A DNA stretch of 64,000 bases, taken from contig WARS01000013.1 in assembly GCA_008933995.1 (NCBI GenBank), positions 10,994,023-11,058,022 on the forward strand. Direction: 5' to 3'. The notes beneath the pieces are model-generated. The model worked only from the letters and a program-made list of their open reading frames with translations. It was not told where the DNA came from and searched no databases. This DNA comes from Datnioides undecimradiatus. Its lineage: Eukaryota > Chordata > Actinopteri > Lobotiformes > Datnioididae. A program made the position numbers and the translations under genes. This document shows, in pieces, positions 1 to 12,779 of the stretch. Position 1 is the stretch's first letter, and every line of letters begins with the position of its first letter.

Positions 1-1204
1 TTTTTGGGGAGAGTCAGAGTGCTGCAAAGGAGATGACAACTGTTGAGTTTTCTCCTAAATTACAGAGTCTTGGTTTAAGCTAGAATGCGTATTACGTGTT
101 GAATGTCAAAAAATATACAACATCAACATCAAATATTGTGAGTCCTATCTAGTACCAGGTCTGCATATGCTGTCAAAAGACTCTAAAATGATCAACAAGG
201 GAGGAGGCATGCTTATTCTCCTTCTTTCTCAAAGCATGCAGTTTTGTTCCTGTACTTTGTTTCCCAATAATACTTCTGCCGTCCCCCTTCTCATCCATCA
301 TGGATTTACATTCATCTTTTCCTTTTGCCAACTTAGCAGGCAGAACCACAAGGCAGACATTCAAAGAACCATTGTGGCAGCAAAAGATGGCCACTAGAGA
401 AAACTAGCAGGAATTCCAAACACACCATTATCCTAGCTGCGCCTAGCCAAATGACTACCTTCACTCCATCCTCAGAGCACACATATCCATCCCAGAGGCA
501 AAACACTGACAATAAGCACAGCAGTGTAGTGACATGCAGGCCTGGTATTGTACTATGTGCTAAGAGAAGATTTTGGGTTCCCTGGGAAAGAAAACATATT
601 CATCTTGGATGAATATGAGTTTGGCCTTAACTACTCTCTCCAAGAGACCACAGTAAATCTCAACACTGAAGCAAATATAGTGCTAAAATGACTGGACAAG
701 CAGAAAAAGCTTTTCTTCTTAATGACCTCATTACTGAACTCTTTTTCTTGGACAATGTCTCCTGCCTTATGACTCTTTCATCTACAAATGACTAATGACT
801 CAGCACAACTTCTGTCTTCAAACTCCAAGTTGTCTATGTGTTGCCCAGAACTCGGCCAAGAACCAAGTCTACCGGCTGTGACATGACTAATGTACAACAT
901 AACCATCAGAGACACTGACTGAAGTTTGGCACAATAAATCCAACAAAAAACAACAATTAACAATACAGTAGCTAATTTGACAACATTAATGCATTTCTAA
1001 AAGTCATTAACCATGATTGATGGATTAGTTATGGTACTCCTACAAAAATCATATGCTCAGATGAGAATATAGGGGCTTGTTTGTATCTGTAAACATGTTT
1101 ACCACTTTCAATATTTATGTCTGGCAGAAAAATCTTTACATTACAAAAATATTTTAACCTTTTAAGAAACACACTTTTATACTAAAAGTTAGAAGACAGG
1201 ATTG

Positions 1205-1330
1205 ATACAACTCTTACAGTACTTGAGTGAAGCCAGAGCCAGCAGGTGGTTAACTTAGCTTAGCATACAGCAGGAAACAGCTAACCTTGTAAAACTTAGC
1301 AAGAAAGCAAGTAAACAAATTTCTATTGCC
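1205..1330 (+). mobile_element. percomorph palindromic MITE-like repeat, copy 1 (partial)
   Basis: Contains the signature TTAACTTAGCTTAGCATACA followed by GGAAACAGCTAACCTTG. This is one arm of an element I recognise as very common in spiny-rayed fish (consensus-like words AGCTTAGCATAAAGACTGG and GGGGGAAACAGCTAGC). The other arm is missing or too diverged to see. Confidence 0.6.
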
Positions 1331-2114
1331 AGATTTATTGAAATTGCACTGATTAACAAAACAAAAAACTTGAACTACACTTACAATAAGCAAAAATGTA
1401 AATAAAATTTAAATGTAAACAAAAAAGTAAAATCATGACTCGTTTCATTAGATAATTTACTGTCTATTTCTACCTTAAAGAAGCTAAAAACACTAACGAC
1501 TTTCTCCCTGTTGTTTTTTTTTCTGTTTTGTTTTGTTTTCTGATGCATGAACTTTATTTGAGTACAGTCACTCCTCTGCAGGGCTTGTCTTTCTCAGCCC
1601 ATGTGGAAAGTTAGACTTTGGGCTCACTCACTCGCTCTCTCTCCGCCTTTATCTCCTCCCATCATCTTTCCTCCAACATCTGTTGACCCATTTACAGTAA
1701 GTGTATAAGTGGGAGGGCAACGTGTGGAAAATGAACACAGCAAGAAACAGAGAAAGAGAAAGTGTAAGAGGCTGAGAGCAGACAGAGAAGACCAAGTGGA
1801 ACACCTCAACCACAGGAAGTGGACAGAGCCCCACAAGGCTTCATTCTTGTGCGAGCTGGCAGCAGTCGGCGGGGCCGCAGTGGAAAAGGCATTGCTAATT
1901 TGAATTAAACAGGGTCTTTTATTCAACATTCCTCTACTGTGAGTGAGCCAGGTTAGCAGCCCCAAAACCGTTTTCTCTTTAAGAAGTTTCTATTTGCTCT
2001 ATTTCTCCACACAGCTTGTTGAATAGTTCAGTGAAAGATCCACACAGGCTGTCTGGTACAGCTTCAACTAGTCTGTCCAGGAGCTCAATTAGGTCACCAT
2101 GAAAAAGGAAAATC

Positions 2115-2450
2115 ATAGAATAGAATAGAATAGAATAGAATAGAATAGAATAGAATAGAAATGCTTTATTGTCACTGTACATCAGTTGATGAGATTAAAA
2201 GTGTCACATCTGATCAGTGTTGAAATATTTTTTGAAAAGTACAGAAAACACATCAACAATCACACAGAGATGTGAGACTGATAAATACTAAAATTTAAAT
2301 AAAATAAATAGATAAATGAACACTATAAAGAGCAAAATTCAGATGATTGCACAAAATTGCAGACAGATTTCTTAAAACATAGCACTGTTCACAGATCTTT
2401 TGGCCCATGGATAAAAACTGTTTTTCATCCTGGTGTCTGCATCACAGACC
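2115..2450. mobile_element. LINE-like 3' fragment with (AATAG)n tail
   Basis: A run of about nine GAATA pentamers (about 2115-2160) leads into TGCTTTATTGTCACTGTACA and, 240 bp on, GATAAAAACTGTTTTTCATC. This order is typical of the 3' end of a widespread fish retroelement: a short tandem tail, 'TTTATTGTC', then 'AAACTGTTTTTGAGTCTGGTG'. The family name is not certain. Confidence 0.5.
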
Positions 2451-5400
2451 CAAATGGGCTATCCTTGAGACAGTGCCAATGGGTGAATACTGAGGCTTGA
2501 GATTTGACTGTTCTTTTCCTATGGAGAACTCAACATTGTTCCAAGGCTTCACTTCTCTATTACAGACGTCACAGAGACGTCAGCAGACACGGGGACAGAA
2601 TTCACTTTTTCCACACGTCTGTCTGACTCAACAAATCTGTCTGAAGATGTACAAACAGACACATCAAAACTGCAGTGCAAATGTGGGGTTTGAGGCAAAT
2701 GCCTGTATAGAAGAAATATCAGCACCTGACGGATACTTTTCTGCAGGCGACCAAGTCACCAGGGGAGCCAAAGAAAGCCTTTCTTCTCTAAGCATCTATC
2801 AAAACAAGATTGCCGCATGCAGGATTTCAGACACCTTGCACGAGTGGGGTCTTTAAGCCGCTACACATAGAGGTAGATCACATGTGCGTTTCCAGTCCGA
2901 GGGAGTGAGGGCAGACAGGGTGGCAAGGTGGAGGGGTGGGAGGGGGGAGAACTAAGGCCTTTGTTTGGATCACACAAATCGGCTGTGGCCTCCTACAAAG
3001 CAGGCTGAGCCGTGGTGTTGTAAGCAGTGTCACGTGCGACGCCTGATCTGAACAGTGGCACAGCCACCTGGAAAGAGAGCTGGGGAAATGGTGAGGGCCA
3101 TGGGGGGGCACGGTGATGAAAGAGGGCCTGGCACTTTCTAATTATGTGCTGTTTTTTAGGATTAATATTTTACGAAGACCTTCCGAACTTTTTTCAACTT
3201 GAGTGTTTTTCTTGTGTGTTTTTCTGCAGAATGATTCATCTTGGAAACTGTCTCTGATCTGTGTTTCCTCTCCAGTAGTAGAAAAGAAGCCCAGCTGACT
3301 GAGAAGGAGTCAAGATCTGGGTCTGGATCAGGTTGTCCCTGAGCCCGAAGCTTGTTAGGCTGTGGGGATTTTCCATTCACTGGTTCATACTTTCCCTCCA
3401 TATGCTGGTCCACACAAAGCTTATTCAACCAATAACAAACACGCAAACAAATAACAAGTTGCTGCCAGTGCTGGGGCAAAACATGAAAGGGATTTTATCT
3501 GGGCTCTCTACGAGGCCAACTGTGGACGGCAACAAGGCTGCCCACTACCTTAACTTTATTTCATATCCTGCTTTAACATATGCATCTTTGTGAGAAATAC
3601 ACATTATATAGCCAAACTATTACAGCACATTCAACTAACAAGCATTAGATAATTAAAACTAATCCCACTACTTTTCACAGACACCAGCCATCCAGATGCA
3701 GATGAATAATTTAATATGTTTATCCATAAATACACCTCATGAATAAATAGCATTGCACCACTGCCAGCAGCTCTTAATTACATACTAATACTGGGTTTCT
3801 CTGACCACAGATGACCACAAACCGGCTGGCCCTCTCTTGGCCCACATGACACATTCATGGATGGAAGGCCTGAATCCTGACCAAGCAGCCCCGAGGCACC
3901 CCTTGACCTGCCCCTATCCTTTGCCCTGCCAAAGAAACAAAAACTAGGACACGGCAATGAAAAACATCACACGACAATGCCAGAGCTTCATTTCGGCCAA
4001 AGACAGGAAACAGTGGCTAACACCGGAGTTTGTGTTTTAATGCCGCTACTCATCGCTGTCTTGTCAAAAGGATCAAGGGCAGCAGAATAGCAGGCATGGC
4101 AGCAGCCAGCTGCAGGGTGGTGAGAGTAACAATGCCTGCACATCGCCGCTGTTTATTTCTGACAGCTATCCTATAAACAATTCACTCTGCAGGTGAGACA
4201 CAACACATTAACCTGCCACTCCAAACCCACCTCACAAATACAATAAAGGGTTTATTGTATTTATTTATTGTTAACCCTGGCCTGCCCCCACTGCATTTGA
4301 TGTTTGGATCTTGGGTCTCTGGCTCCCTGCTCACCCCTCTGCCTTCCAAGATATCAACACCACATTTTCATTCCTTCCTGGGGGGCTTCTGGGGTGGCTG
4401 GCAGGGCGACAAGCAAAGCAGGAAGGCTAAATCCAGCTCTCGAAAGCACAACAAACTGAGCGTTCTCTAAACACAGCAGCACTACTGCTCCTTGGGGCAG
4501 AGAAACCACCAAGCAAACAGTTTTATCAGCAAAGTAAATTGCAAGATTCATACAGGACAACACCACCAGATAGCCCAACAAAATAAATAGATTGAGCCTA
4601 TATCGGCAGTGGTTATGCAAGAGGAAAAGTAAATGAATACACACAAAGGAAATCAATGGTGAAATTCATCAAAAAGATATGTCATTCAGCTATTTCCTTA
4701 AGCATAAAAGGAGAGATAAGAAAAGTTTAAAAAAACAGACACACACACAGTGCTCACACAGGCACAAACAGACATACTTTTTCTGTCCTCTGTTCTCCCC
4801 TTTTCTCTCACAAACACACACAGATGAAAGAAAATAGATCCACTGCCTACTGAATAAGGTTCTTACATCGCAACTCTATTTCTGAGATTGAACAGACTCA
4901 TTATTTGATTCATTTGCCTCTTATTTCCTCACAATGGACTGAGGATTAGCTTAAAACTATTAGTATTGTGCAAGTTTTTTCTTGTAAAGAGCAGAGAGCA
5001 GGCTACGCTGCCACGGCCCAATAATGACTAAATATCTGAAAGGCACTGAGTCTGTTCTGGCTTAGAGCTGTCACCCAGAAAGCAGGACACCAACTTTGAT
5101 CATCACAAATTAAGCACCAAGTACTCTTCAGACAGTCAATTTCATTTGTTACTAAGTCATCTGTCCTTTGAATTAGTTTTGTAGTGCTCTAATTGCTGCA
5201 CAGAAACAGTTATGCAAATGGTAGGAAAGGCCCAAGGGGGTCGAAGAGGAGGATGAGAGTAATCATCATCGGGAGAGCCAGGAAACCCAAGGAGACCAAA
5301 GTTAAACAAGCACTGCAGAAGACAAGCTGTGTCTTCAATAATGCACTCTCACGTACAGGATGTAGTAATTTATTACTGCGCCTAATCAGACACAAAGTAG

Positions 5401-8400
5401 TTTGCCGTACAGAGAAAAGACCTGCCACAAGGCATGGCCAGATGTTCAACATCTGCTTGTCTATACCTTCAAGATGCAGGGTGGGAGCCTCAATTACCTA
5501 AATTATCATATTATTATTGCTCATGTCTCTCATTCTCCAACATCATAAACCCCACTCTGTTTCCCTTCTTGTCTCAGGCTTAGTCCCAGTCACCACCCCC
5601 CCACCCACCCACCCGCCCCTTGAGGGTGCCTCTGGCTTGCCCCGCCCCCTTCTGTGGAGAGCCCTGCTGGGATTACATAATGGTCTTTTTAAAATTTAAA
5701 TCCCTGACACGCTTTTCTTGGCTGAACACAGGCCCGGCTCTCTTGTCCTGCTTCAAGGGGCCAGCTCTGCCCTCTCTACTGCCCCAGCCTCAACTCCTCA
5801 TCTAAAAATGGCCAGCTGGTGGCCTGTGGATCACATCCGGCTCACCACACCCTTAAATAGAGCACACACATATGTATACTGTGTATGTATGTGTATATAT
5901 ATTATATATAGTTTTGCCTATAGGAACTCAGACTGAGGTCCTTATGATGATAACGCTATATTTATTTACTCCTTTCCTTTCCAGATGAAGTAATAAGTGA
6001 CTACAGATCTTAGAAATTGAAGGGTAAATGAAGAGTATTTCAGTTTTGATACCTGAGCACAGAAATTACCTGTATATCACTCAACCATTTTGTCACATCA
6101 GAAAAGAGCTAAAGCAGCAATGGTAAAAGAACAAACAAAACAAAACAAATTAAGATTTTTTATCTTTCAGGTCATTGTTTGGTTCATGGCCAACAGCTTC
6201 ACCGTTTTGTGACGGTCTAACTGCTTTCAATAGCATTTTTAAAGCCACACCAGGCAGCTGGAAAAAGCCTTGATAAACCAACTGTACAGTACCCAGCCAG
6301 CCAAAATGACTGACATCAAGTTTGGACCCAGCTAACTTACTGGCTAACTGGAGCATTTAACAGCATAAGATGTTTAACCTAGGAGTTGATGGAGACCTAA
6401 CAGAGACACAAAGCCACAAAGAGAGTCAGTGGTCATTTGGCCAGAATTGAGTCAATGTCGAAGCTGTTTCTCTCTGAAATAACCATATCATAGCGCGTAG
6501 GCCATTTAGTTTGAAAAACAGTCATTGTCATTATTCGTGTTATTGCAGGCACATTACCTCATGAAGTACGAGCTGATTTGGGTGCTGTCCACACTCATGG
6601 TGACAAACCATCTTCTCTGCTGGTGTGTGATGTAATGCTTGCATATTTGTGTGTATGTGAGTATGCTACTAAGAAACACAGATTGAAGTCTAAAGTCTAC
6701 AGCATCTTTGAACTTTTTTAGAAACATGTTTCCTTTATTGCCTACATGAGTGAAATGAAGTGTGTGTATGTGTGTAGCAGGCAGATGTGTGCACATGCCC
6801 ACACATCAGCAGCAGGTTCTTGTAGGAACAAGATGCTGCAAGGCGACAGACTCTTTCATGTTGAGCAAGGGCTGTTTTCCTTGACATGTTGATGGCTATC
6901 TGGACTGGGTGGTGGCTGCTTTTGGGAGACAGTAGCAGGATCAAACAGATCACTTCCTTTTCCATATCTGCACAGTAAAGCCACTGGCTTTGAGTCAACT
7001 GTCTGGTAAATGACACCATTGATTAAATGCACACTAAACAACCCCCCCCCCTTATGTCCCATTACAACTCACTGTGGGTCTAACTTCAAAGATCAAAGAT
7101 AAAAACCCACCAGATTTAATATCTTTTAAAGGCAGTGTTTCTTTTGATAGGAGTCACTCAGACGCCCATTACATCATGAAAGATGATGTTTTCCACTCTG
7201 AATGTGGCTGTTACAAAAGTGCTTCATCTCCTAAAGAGCTAATTGCAACCTAGGTGGGAACTGTCTATAAAACTGTCCTTATTACAGGCCAGGGGCAGGG
7301 GACGTCATCTCAGTGTTACACACTTCCTGTGTTTCCAGGGCACACTCACTGCACGTGGGAATATTTCAGGATCCCAATAAAGTCTCCAGCCTGAGGAGAT
7401 GGCAGCTCTATAACAGTCTACACCCTACCTGCAGGCAACAGAACAGGCAAATAATCTCCACATTGATCTTTACTGCAAGGCCATCAATTGTTCATTGATT
7501 AGGAATGCAGATCAAAGTTCTATAAAAAGGTCATATGCCCAGACGACCATTTTGTTTTTGTTTTACTCTTTCAGTATCCCTTTATGCCAGTCTGACCCAG
7601 CACCCCAGGGTACAAAGGACAGCATTGTGGGGGTTACACAGCAGGGCAAAGCAGCTGCACTGGACAGTGGCTGACTTCCCCGGCAATAGCCAACTCACTA
7701 ACAAAGGCCACTGTGAAGCCCCATCCACATGAGTGAATAAATAAACCTCTCTCATGCATCTTTCAACCAGCAGCATCTGCAAAAGCACCTTGACAAAGAG
7801 CACATTTATCACGACAATAAAACTAACATACTCAGTATACAGGTTGTGTACATAGAGTTTGGGAAACATGTTGTTTTTTCTTTTCACAGTACATACAATG
7901 AGCTTCAAAAAGGCTGATCAGCTGTTTTCAACTGGGTTCAGATTCAGTCAGTAGTCGACAGTTTCCACGCCCAACATCTGCTCCACACCAAACTTCATGT
8001 TTTTAGCCTTTTTTTTGTTTTTTTCAAAATACCATTTGGTTTTTCTGGGATAATTTGGACAGCAGCATCATGGGTGACGGGGAGAGAGAGGGAGGAAGCA
8101 TGACAGAAGTTTGAATCATATGATGGATTTTGTGGTCCCACAGTAAATTTAAAGAATAAGGTTGATGATATTATTTACAATTTCCATGAAAAGACCAAAA
8201 CCAATGATGCAAAAGTCCACCTCTCACACTTCTCTACCCTGTCTGTGGCTCTCCACCCAGAGTCCATTGGTTCCTTCTGAAGGTCATGTCATCCATTGTG
8301 GTTCACTGATTTGCTTTTAAGAGTTTCTGAAAAACAACAAAGGTCTATGGCTCAGAGGAATAAATTATATCGGGCGTTGGCTTTTGGAAATACATTATAA

Positions 8401-10052
8401 GCAGGATCAATTGACTGGTGGTTTTGGTCTTTTCATGACATTTGTTGACAAAAAGAAAACCACTAAATATCACAGGAGGTATCCTTTAATTTTAATGAAG
8501 AAAGAAACCCACAATACCAACTGAGAGCACCCTGACAGACTATTACTAACCTTCTGTACTGACTTCTGTACTTAGTAACACTCTAAAGTAGCAGCTAAAA
8601 GTGATTATTCCAACCTCTGTAATGTACTTGTACATGGCACGATCCCTCAATAATAATCCTAACTTTCAGAAAACACCTAACTTCAAAGAAAGTCAGGACG
8701 AAGACTGGTATTTCTATTGTGTCTCTAACTACCCTGACACTGCAAAGCAACAGGTCCCTGCAGAGCACGAGTCCTATAACTCTTGTGTTTGAGAGAGTTT
8801 GGCATAAGCTGTTTCTAGAAGAAGACAGGGGATGCAGTCACTGTTGTTTCTGTCCCAGATAGAGACACGGAAGAAGGCTGGCCCACAGATGAGAAGGGAG
8901 GGAAAGAGCAGGTTGTGAAAAACAGCAGGTTTCTCCATTGCTCTGGGTGAGTCTCTAATGACTTCCAGGCCTGCTCTCAAACAGTCTCTGAGTCTAGACA
9001 GCAGCTACAGCACTCTACCGTGGCCTCCCAGACGCTCACTCTCTCTATCCCAGGCCAACCCCCCCCAAAAAAGCAACACACAAACACACACAGATACACT
9101 AACCCCCCCCCCATCCCAGGCTCTCTGTCCTCTCAGAAAACTACAGGCGGTTCAGTCTAAGAGGCTGACCAAAAAGACACTGCTGCTTTCATTCCCTCCC
9201 CAGGGATTCAGCCTCAAAGCATCTCAACTCTAATGAAGACTTTGAAATGACGGCTGTCTTTTTTTAGCACTACTTTCAGTTTGGTTGTGTCTCATGACTG
9301 CATCCTCTGTGGCTCTGCAAAATGCAAAAGCAAATCACATCTATCAAAGAAATACAAACTTTGTAATTCTCCTAATTGGCCATGACAGGCCTGCTTGAAG
9401 GCAGAATGACCTCTGTCACAAAATGATAAAAGATCCCAGTGTTTTCAGGACTGTGTTTAGCCAAATACATCTAACAGGCCAACACGCTCAGTCTGTTTGT
9501 CAATGACTGCTTTTAGAATATGTCTGGATGAATCATAGGCTACAGTAACATGTTAGCATAGCCCTGATATTACAAAAATGTATTTTAAAAGCCAGCACAG
9601 CAGGTTTTCTGTGGCAGTTTTAAAAGTAGAGACTTCATCTGTTGAAGAGTGTTCAAGTCAAATCAGTCTACATATTCACACATGCACAGGTATGTTAAAG
9701 ATGCTACATGACCCGAATATGAGCAAGCATGTTTTTGCAAGCCATAAAACTGAAGGTTCAGCTAACATTTCTTTTTATACAAATTTAATAGCTCTCTGTG
9801 TTTTGACCTCCCTTAAACACTCCCTTATTTATTTCACAGGAGATAAGCAGAGAGTTTATAGAAATAAAAATATATATACACAAGCTGAAAAGCATTTCCT
9901 TTCTACTGTAGGCTCCAATTATCCACCCTGAGTGGTTTAATGTCAGCCAAAGTTCACTCTTGCAGCAAGATCATAACAATCAGGGTACACAAGAAGGTAA
10001 CCCACAGTCTCTGGATACAATATGTTGCACTCAGTAATTTTGAGGGACTTAC

Positions 10053-10175
10053 AAACATCAGGCTCCTCGTCAGAGCCGTCTGGGCAGTCTTTCTCCCGAT
10101 CGCAGCGCCAGCCCTTAGAGATGCATGTCACCCCATCTTTACACACAAACTGCTTTGGGCTGCAGGACTTTGGGG
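10053..10175 (-). CDS. lrp1: lrp1 exon 2: first LDL-receptor class A repeat
   Basis: The 123 nt exon lies between a TTTTCAG acceptor and a GTAAGT donor (10047-10052). It encodes [14 protein letters not shown], then [20 protein letters not shown], ending at DV plus one base of Cys. Six cysteines and the acidic calcium-binding cluster (Trp-Arg-Cys-Asp and Asp-Gly-Ser-Asp-Glu) define a ligand-binding class A repeat. The strong match to the first repeat of LRP1, rather than LRP1B or LRP2, is judged from memory of those proteins. Flanking intron reads into stops directly after the donor. Confidence 0.95.
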
Positions 10176-12722
10176 CTGAAAAGAGACAAGGAAAAAGTGA
10201 ATTAATTAAAAGATTTCAGAAAAAAAGCTCCTTTTGTGTCAGTGATTTTTATTTTCTGAGGGCTCATTAGCAACCAGGGTCTGTTGTGTTCAGAGTCAAT
10301 AGTGGCCCTCACTGGCCCTAATTAGATCCTGGAAAGTTGCTACTTGATGGAGGGGGAGAGAGAATGGATACACACAAAAAAACAAAACACACACTCATGC
10401 AGGCCTGGAAAGGCTTTGCATAAACTTGCTGCACCTAAATATCCAGGTCAGTGTTCCCAGGCCAATAGCAGTGATGCAGCACGTCTGGAGGTTATCAAAG
10501 AACATCTTGTTCAGTGAATTGCCCCCCTATCGTCCATTTCCCCTGGCAGAGAGAGGAAAAACTGCCCACTCAAGCCACAGCCAAATGGGGGAACGTATTG
10601 AAACCCACACTAATTCAAGTCCTCTCAGAACAGCACATAAACACTATGAAAACACACATATACACACAAGAGCATCAAAGCTGAGTCATCCTGGGAGGCA
10701 TTTGGGGAAAGCTCTTGTTGAGTAGAGTTTGATACAACAACTCACCGCTAAGTGATGTAGATAGGGAAAAATGAAAGATGGCGTGTACTTAACAATTTAA
10801 GTATATAACTAAAAGAAGCATTATATAAAACTGAATGAAAAAGGAAAATAAAGACTCTTGGAAGTACTTGACCGCATTACACTGAGCACTCACCACTTGA
10901 GATTTTACAAACTCAATGAAAATTAGTTTACAGTTGTCATTGAAAAGCAAAGTAAAGCCAGAATTATTAGATTGGTTACTGAGGGTGTATGATCCATCCA
11001 ATTGTTGTTGTTCTGGTTTTATAAACAAGCCCCTCACTTTTTTTGCACTGTATGTTTGCACCACTCAACTTAAGTCTGTAACAAGCATCATAATTGTGTT
11101 AAAATCTGTTGTAAAACTCCATAACTGTGCACAACAGAACAGATCCATTTTACTCTTAATGTCTGAGGTGCAACCACAAAGACTTCACACACCCAGGTGA
11201 CAATTTCTTGTGGGTTATGCCAGGTTCACATCATATTGTTCAAGCCTTAGCTACAAGCAGCACAATTAAAGATACCTAGAATCTAATTACATTGGTGAAC
11301 CCATCTGATGTAAATAACTACAAACATGTTGGCAGAATGGCTGCAAATGCATTACCACTAAGAGTTTCATCATAATATTTTAATTTTAATTTTGAGCTTT
11401 ACACTGTTAAATTTTAGTTTCACATTACAACACATTGCAACAAAAGTTGAGAGCATAACCTGGTTTAGTTACTATAATGTACTTATTGAAATTCAGATTT
11501 CAAACGTGCACACATTAATTCCAAGGCAAGTTAGAGATAAAGTGACATCTGGTCAAACATGGACTTGAGGAATATTTAGCCATATGTCACAGTAATTTAG
11601 AGTCAACAGCACTGAGAAGAAAGGATCACATTACATGTTTCGATTTTTTATTCATGAGGCCAGACGGGACCTTGTCACATTGTGGGTGTAAAGCAATAGA
11701 GGGCATGAGGACACACACTAAAGGACATATTGCTGAAGCATTAGCTGAATACAAAACAATTCTAATAGAGTATTTGTCATTATGTGCTGCTTTCATAAAA
11801 CATTATTTCTTCCAAAACCATTTATTCATGAAAACAAAATAAATATTTTACCGGTTGACATTTAAAGAGAGCAGCAGGCAATCCCCAACTATAATTGGAA
11901 TTCACTCATGGATAGTTCAGTGTTTGAATATTTATCACCTGGCTGTGATTGAACCGATGGCTTTGCATCATCTGAGCTCATGTTTCTCTCTGAGCCTCTC
12001 CGCTACATCTGGGAAAAAGTCTTTTTAATACTCCTCTTTAATTTCTTTCTGTCAGTTTGTTGAATATCAGTGGTCCGGGTTTACTCTTCCAACATATTTG
12101 ACAACAATGCCTCACTGAATTGACCCACCTTAGCCCCCTATCATTTAAATTTTTAATGTTATTTTAAAAAAAGTGTCAACATCTGTTCTGAAATAGTGAC
12201 TGTGGTAAATAAATGTAACAATATGAAGACATTTTTAATAATATACAGGTGTCTGACATCTCTGCCAGAGTATTATATATCTGCTTGTATGCTTTATCTC
12301 CAAGCGTTTGGTATCTTGGTGTGCAAATGCTTTGCCAAGATGTTTTTTGATATCAGATTACTGTTGTTTTTAACTTATATATTCAAGTTAAACAACTGCA
12401 GCTCATCAAGTTTACTCATCAAGTTGAAAACTGAAATGTAGTACAAGTTTTCCACATCAGTGACGTTACTGTAAACTTGAGCTTATTCAGGGATGTAGCA
12501 AGATGAAAAGGACACGGGGAAGGATGGGATAGAATAAGGGTGGATGATGGGATGAAGTAGAATCAACAGGATGACTGTATTTACATTAAAGCTGGCCTCC
12601 AGCTCCAGAGGTGGAGGGAATCTTGAAACGGAGCTCAACCTAAATACCATGAATTCAACCTGACATATTGCTGCACACATTCACACACTCCCCACTTAGC
12701 CTACTCTCTGTGCCACTGTGAT

Positions 12723-12779
<57 letters not shown>

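Larger units (their letters stand above)
1..10052 (-). other. lrp1 intron 2 (part); no further exon recognised
   Basis: About 10 kb of AT-rich DNA left of exon 2. I looked for the second LDL-receptor class A repeat (minus strand, paired cysteines with Asp-Gly-Ser-Asp-Glu) and did not find it, so exon 3 should lie outside the window. The stretch holds one partial MITE copy near 1.2 kb and a LINE-like fragment near 2.1-2.45 kb. Open frames are all short (119 codons at most), show no recognisable domain and look like chance. Confidence 0.7.

Noticed and set aside
2497-2856. A 119-codon plus-strand frame in lrp1 intron 2
   Set aside because: No recognisable domain, no exon-like boundaries, composition like random translated DNA.
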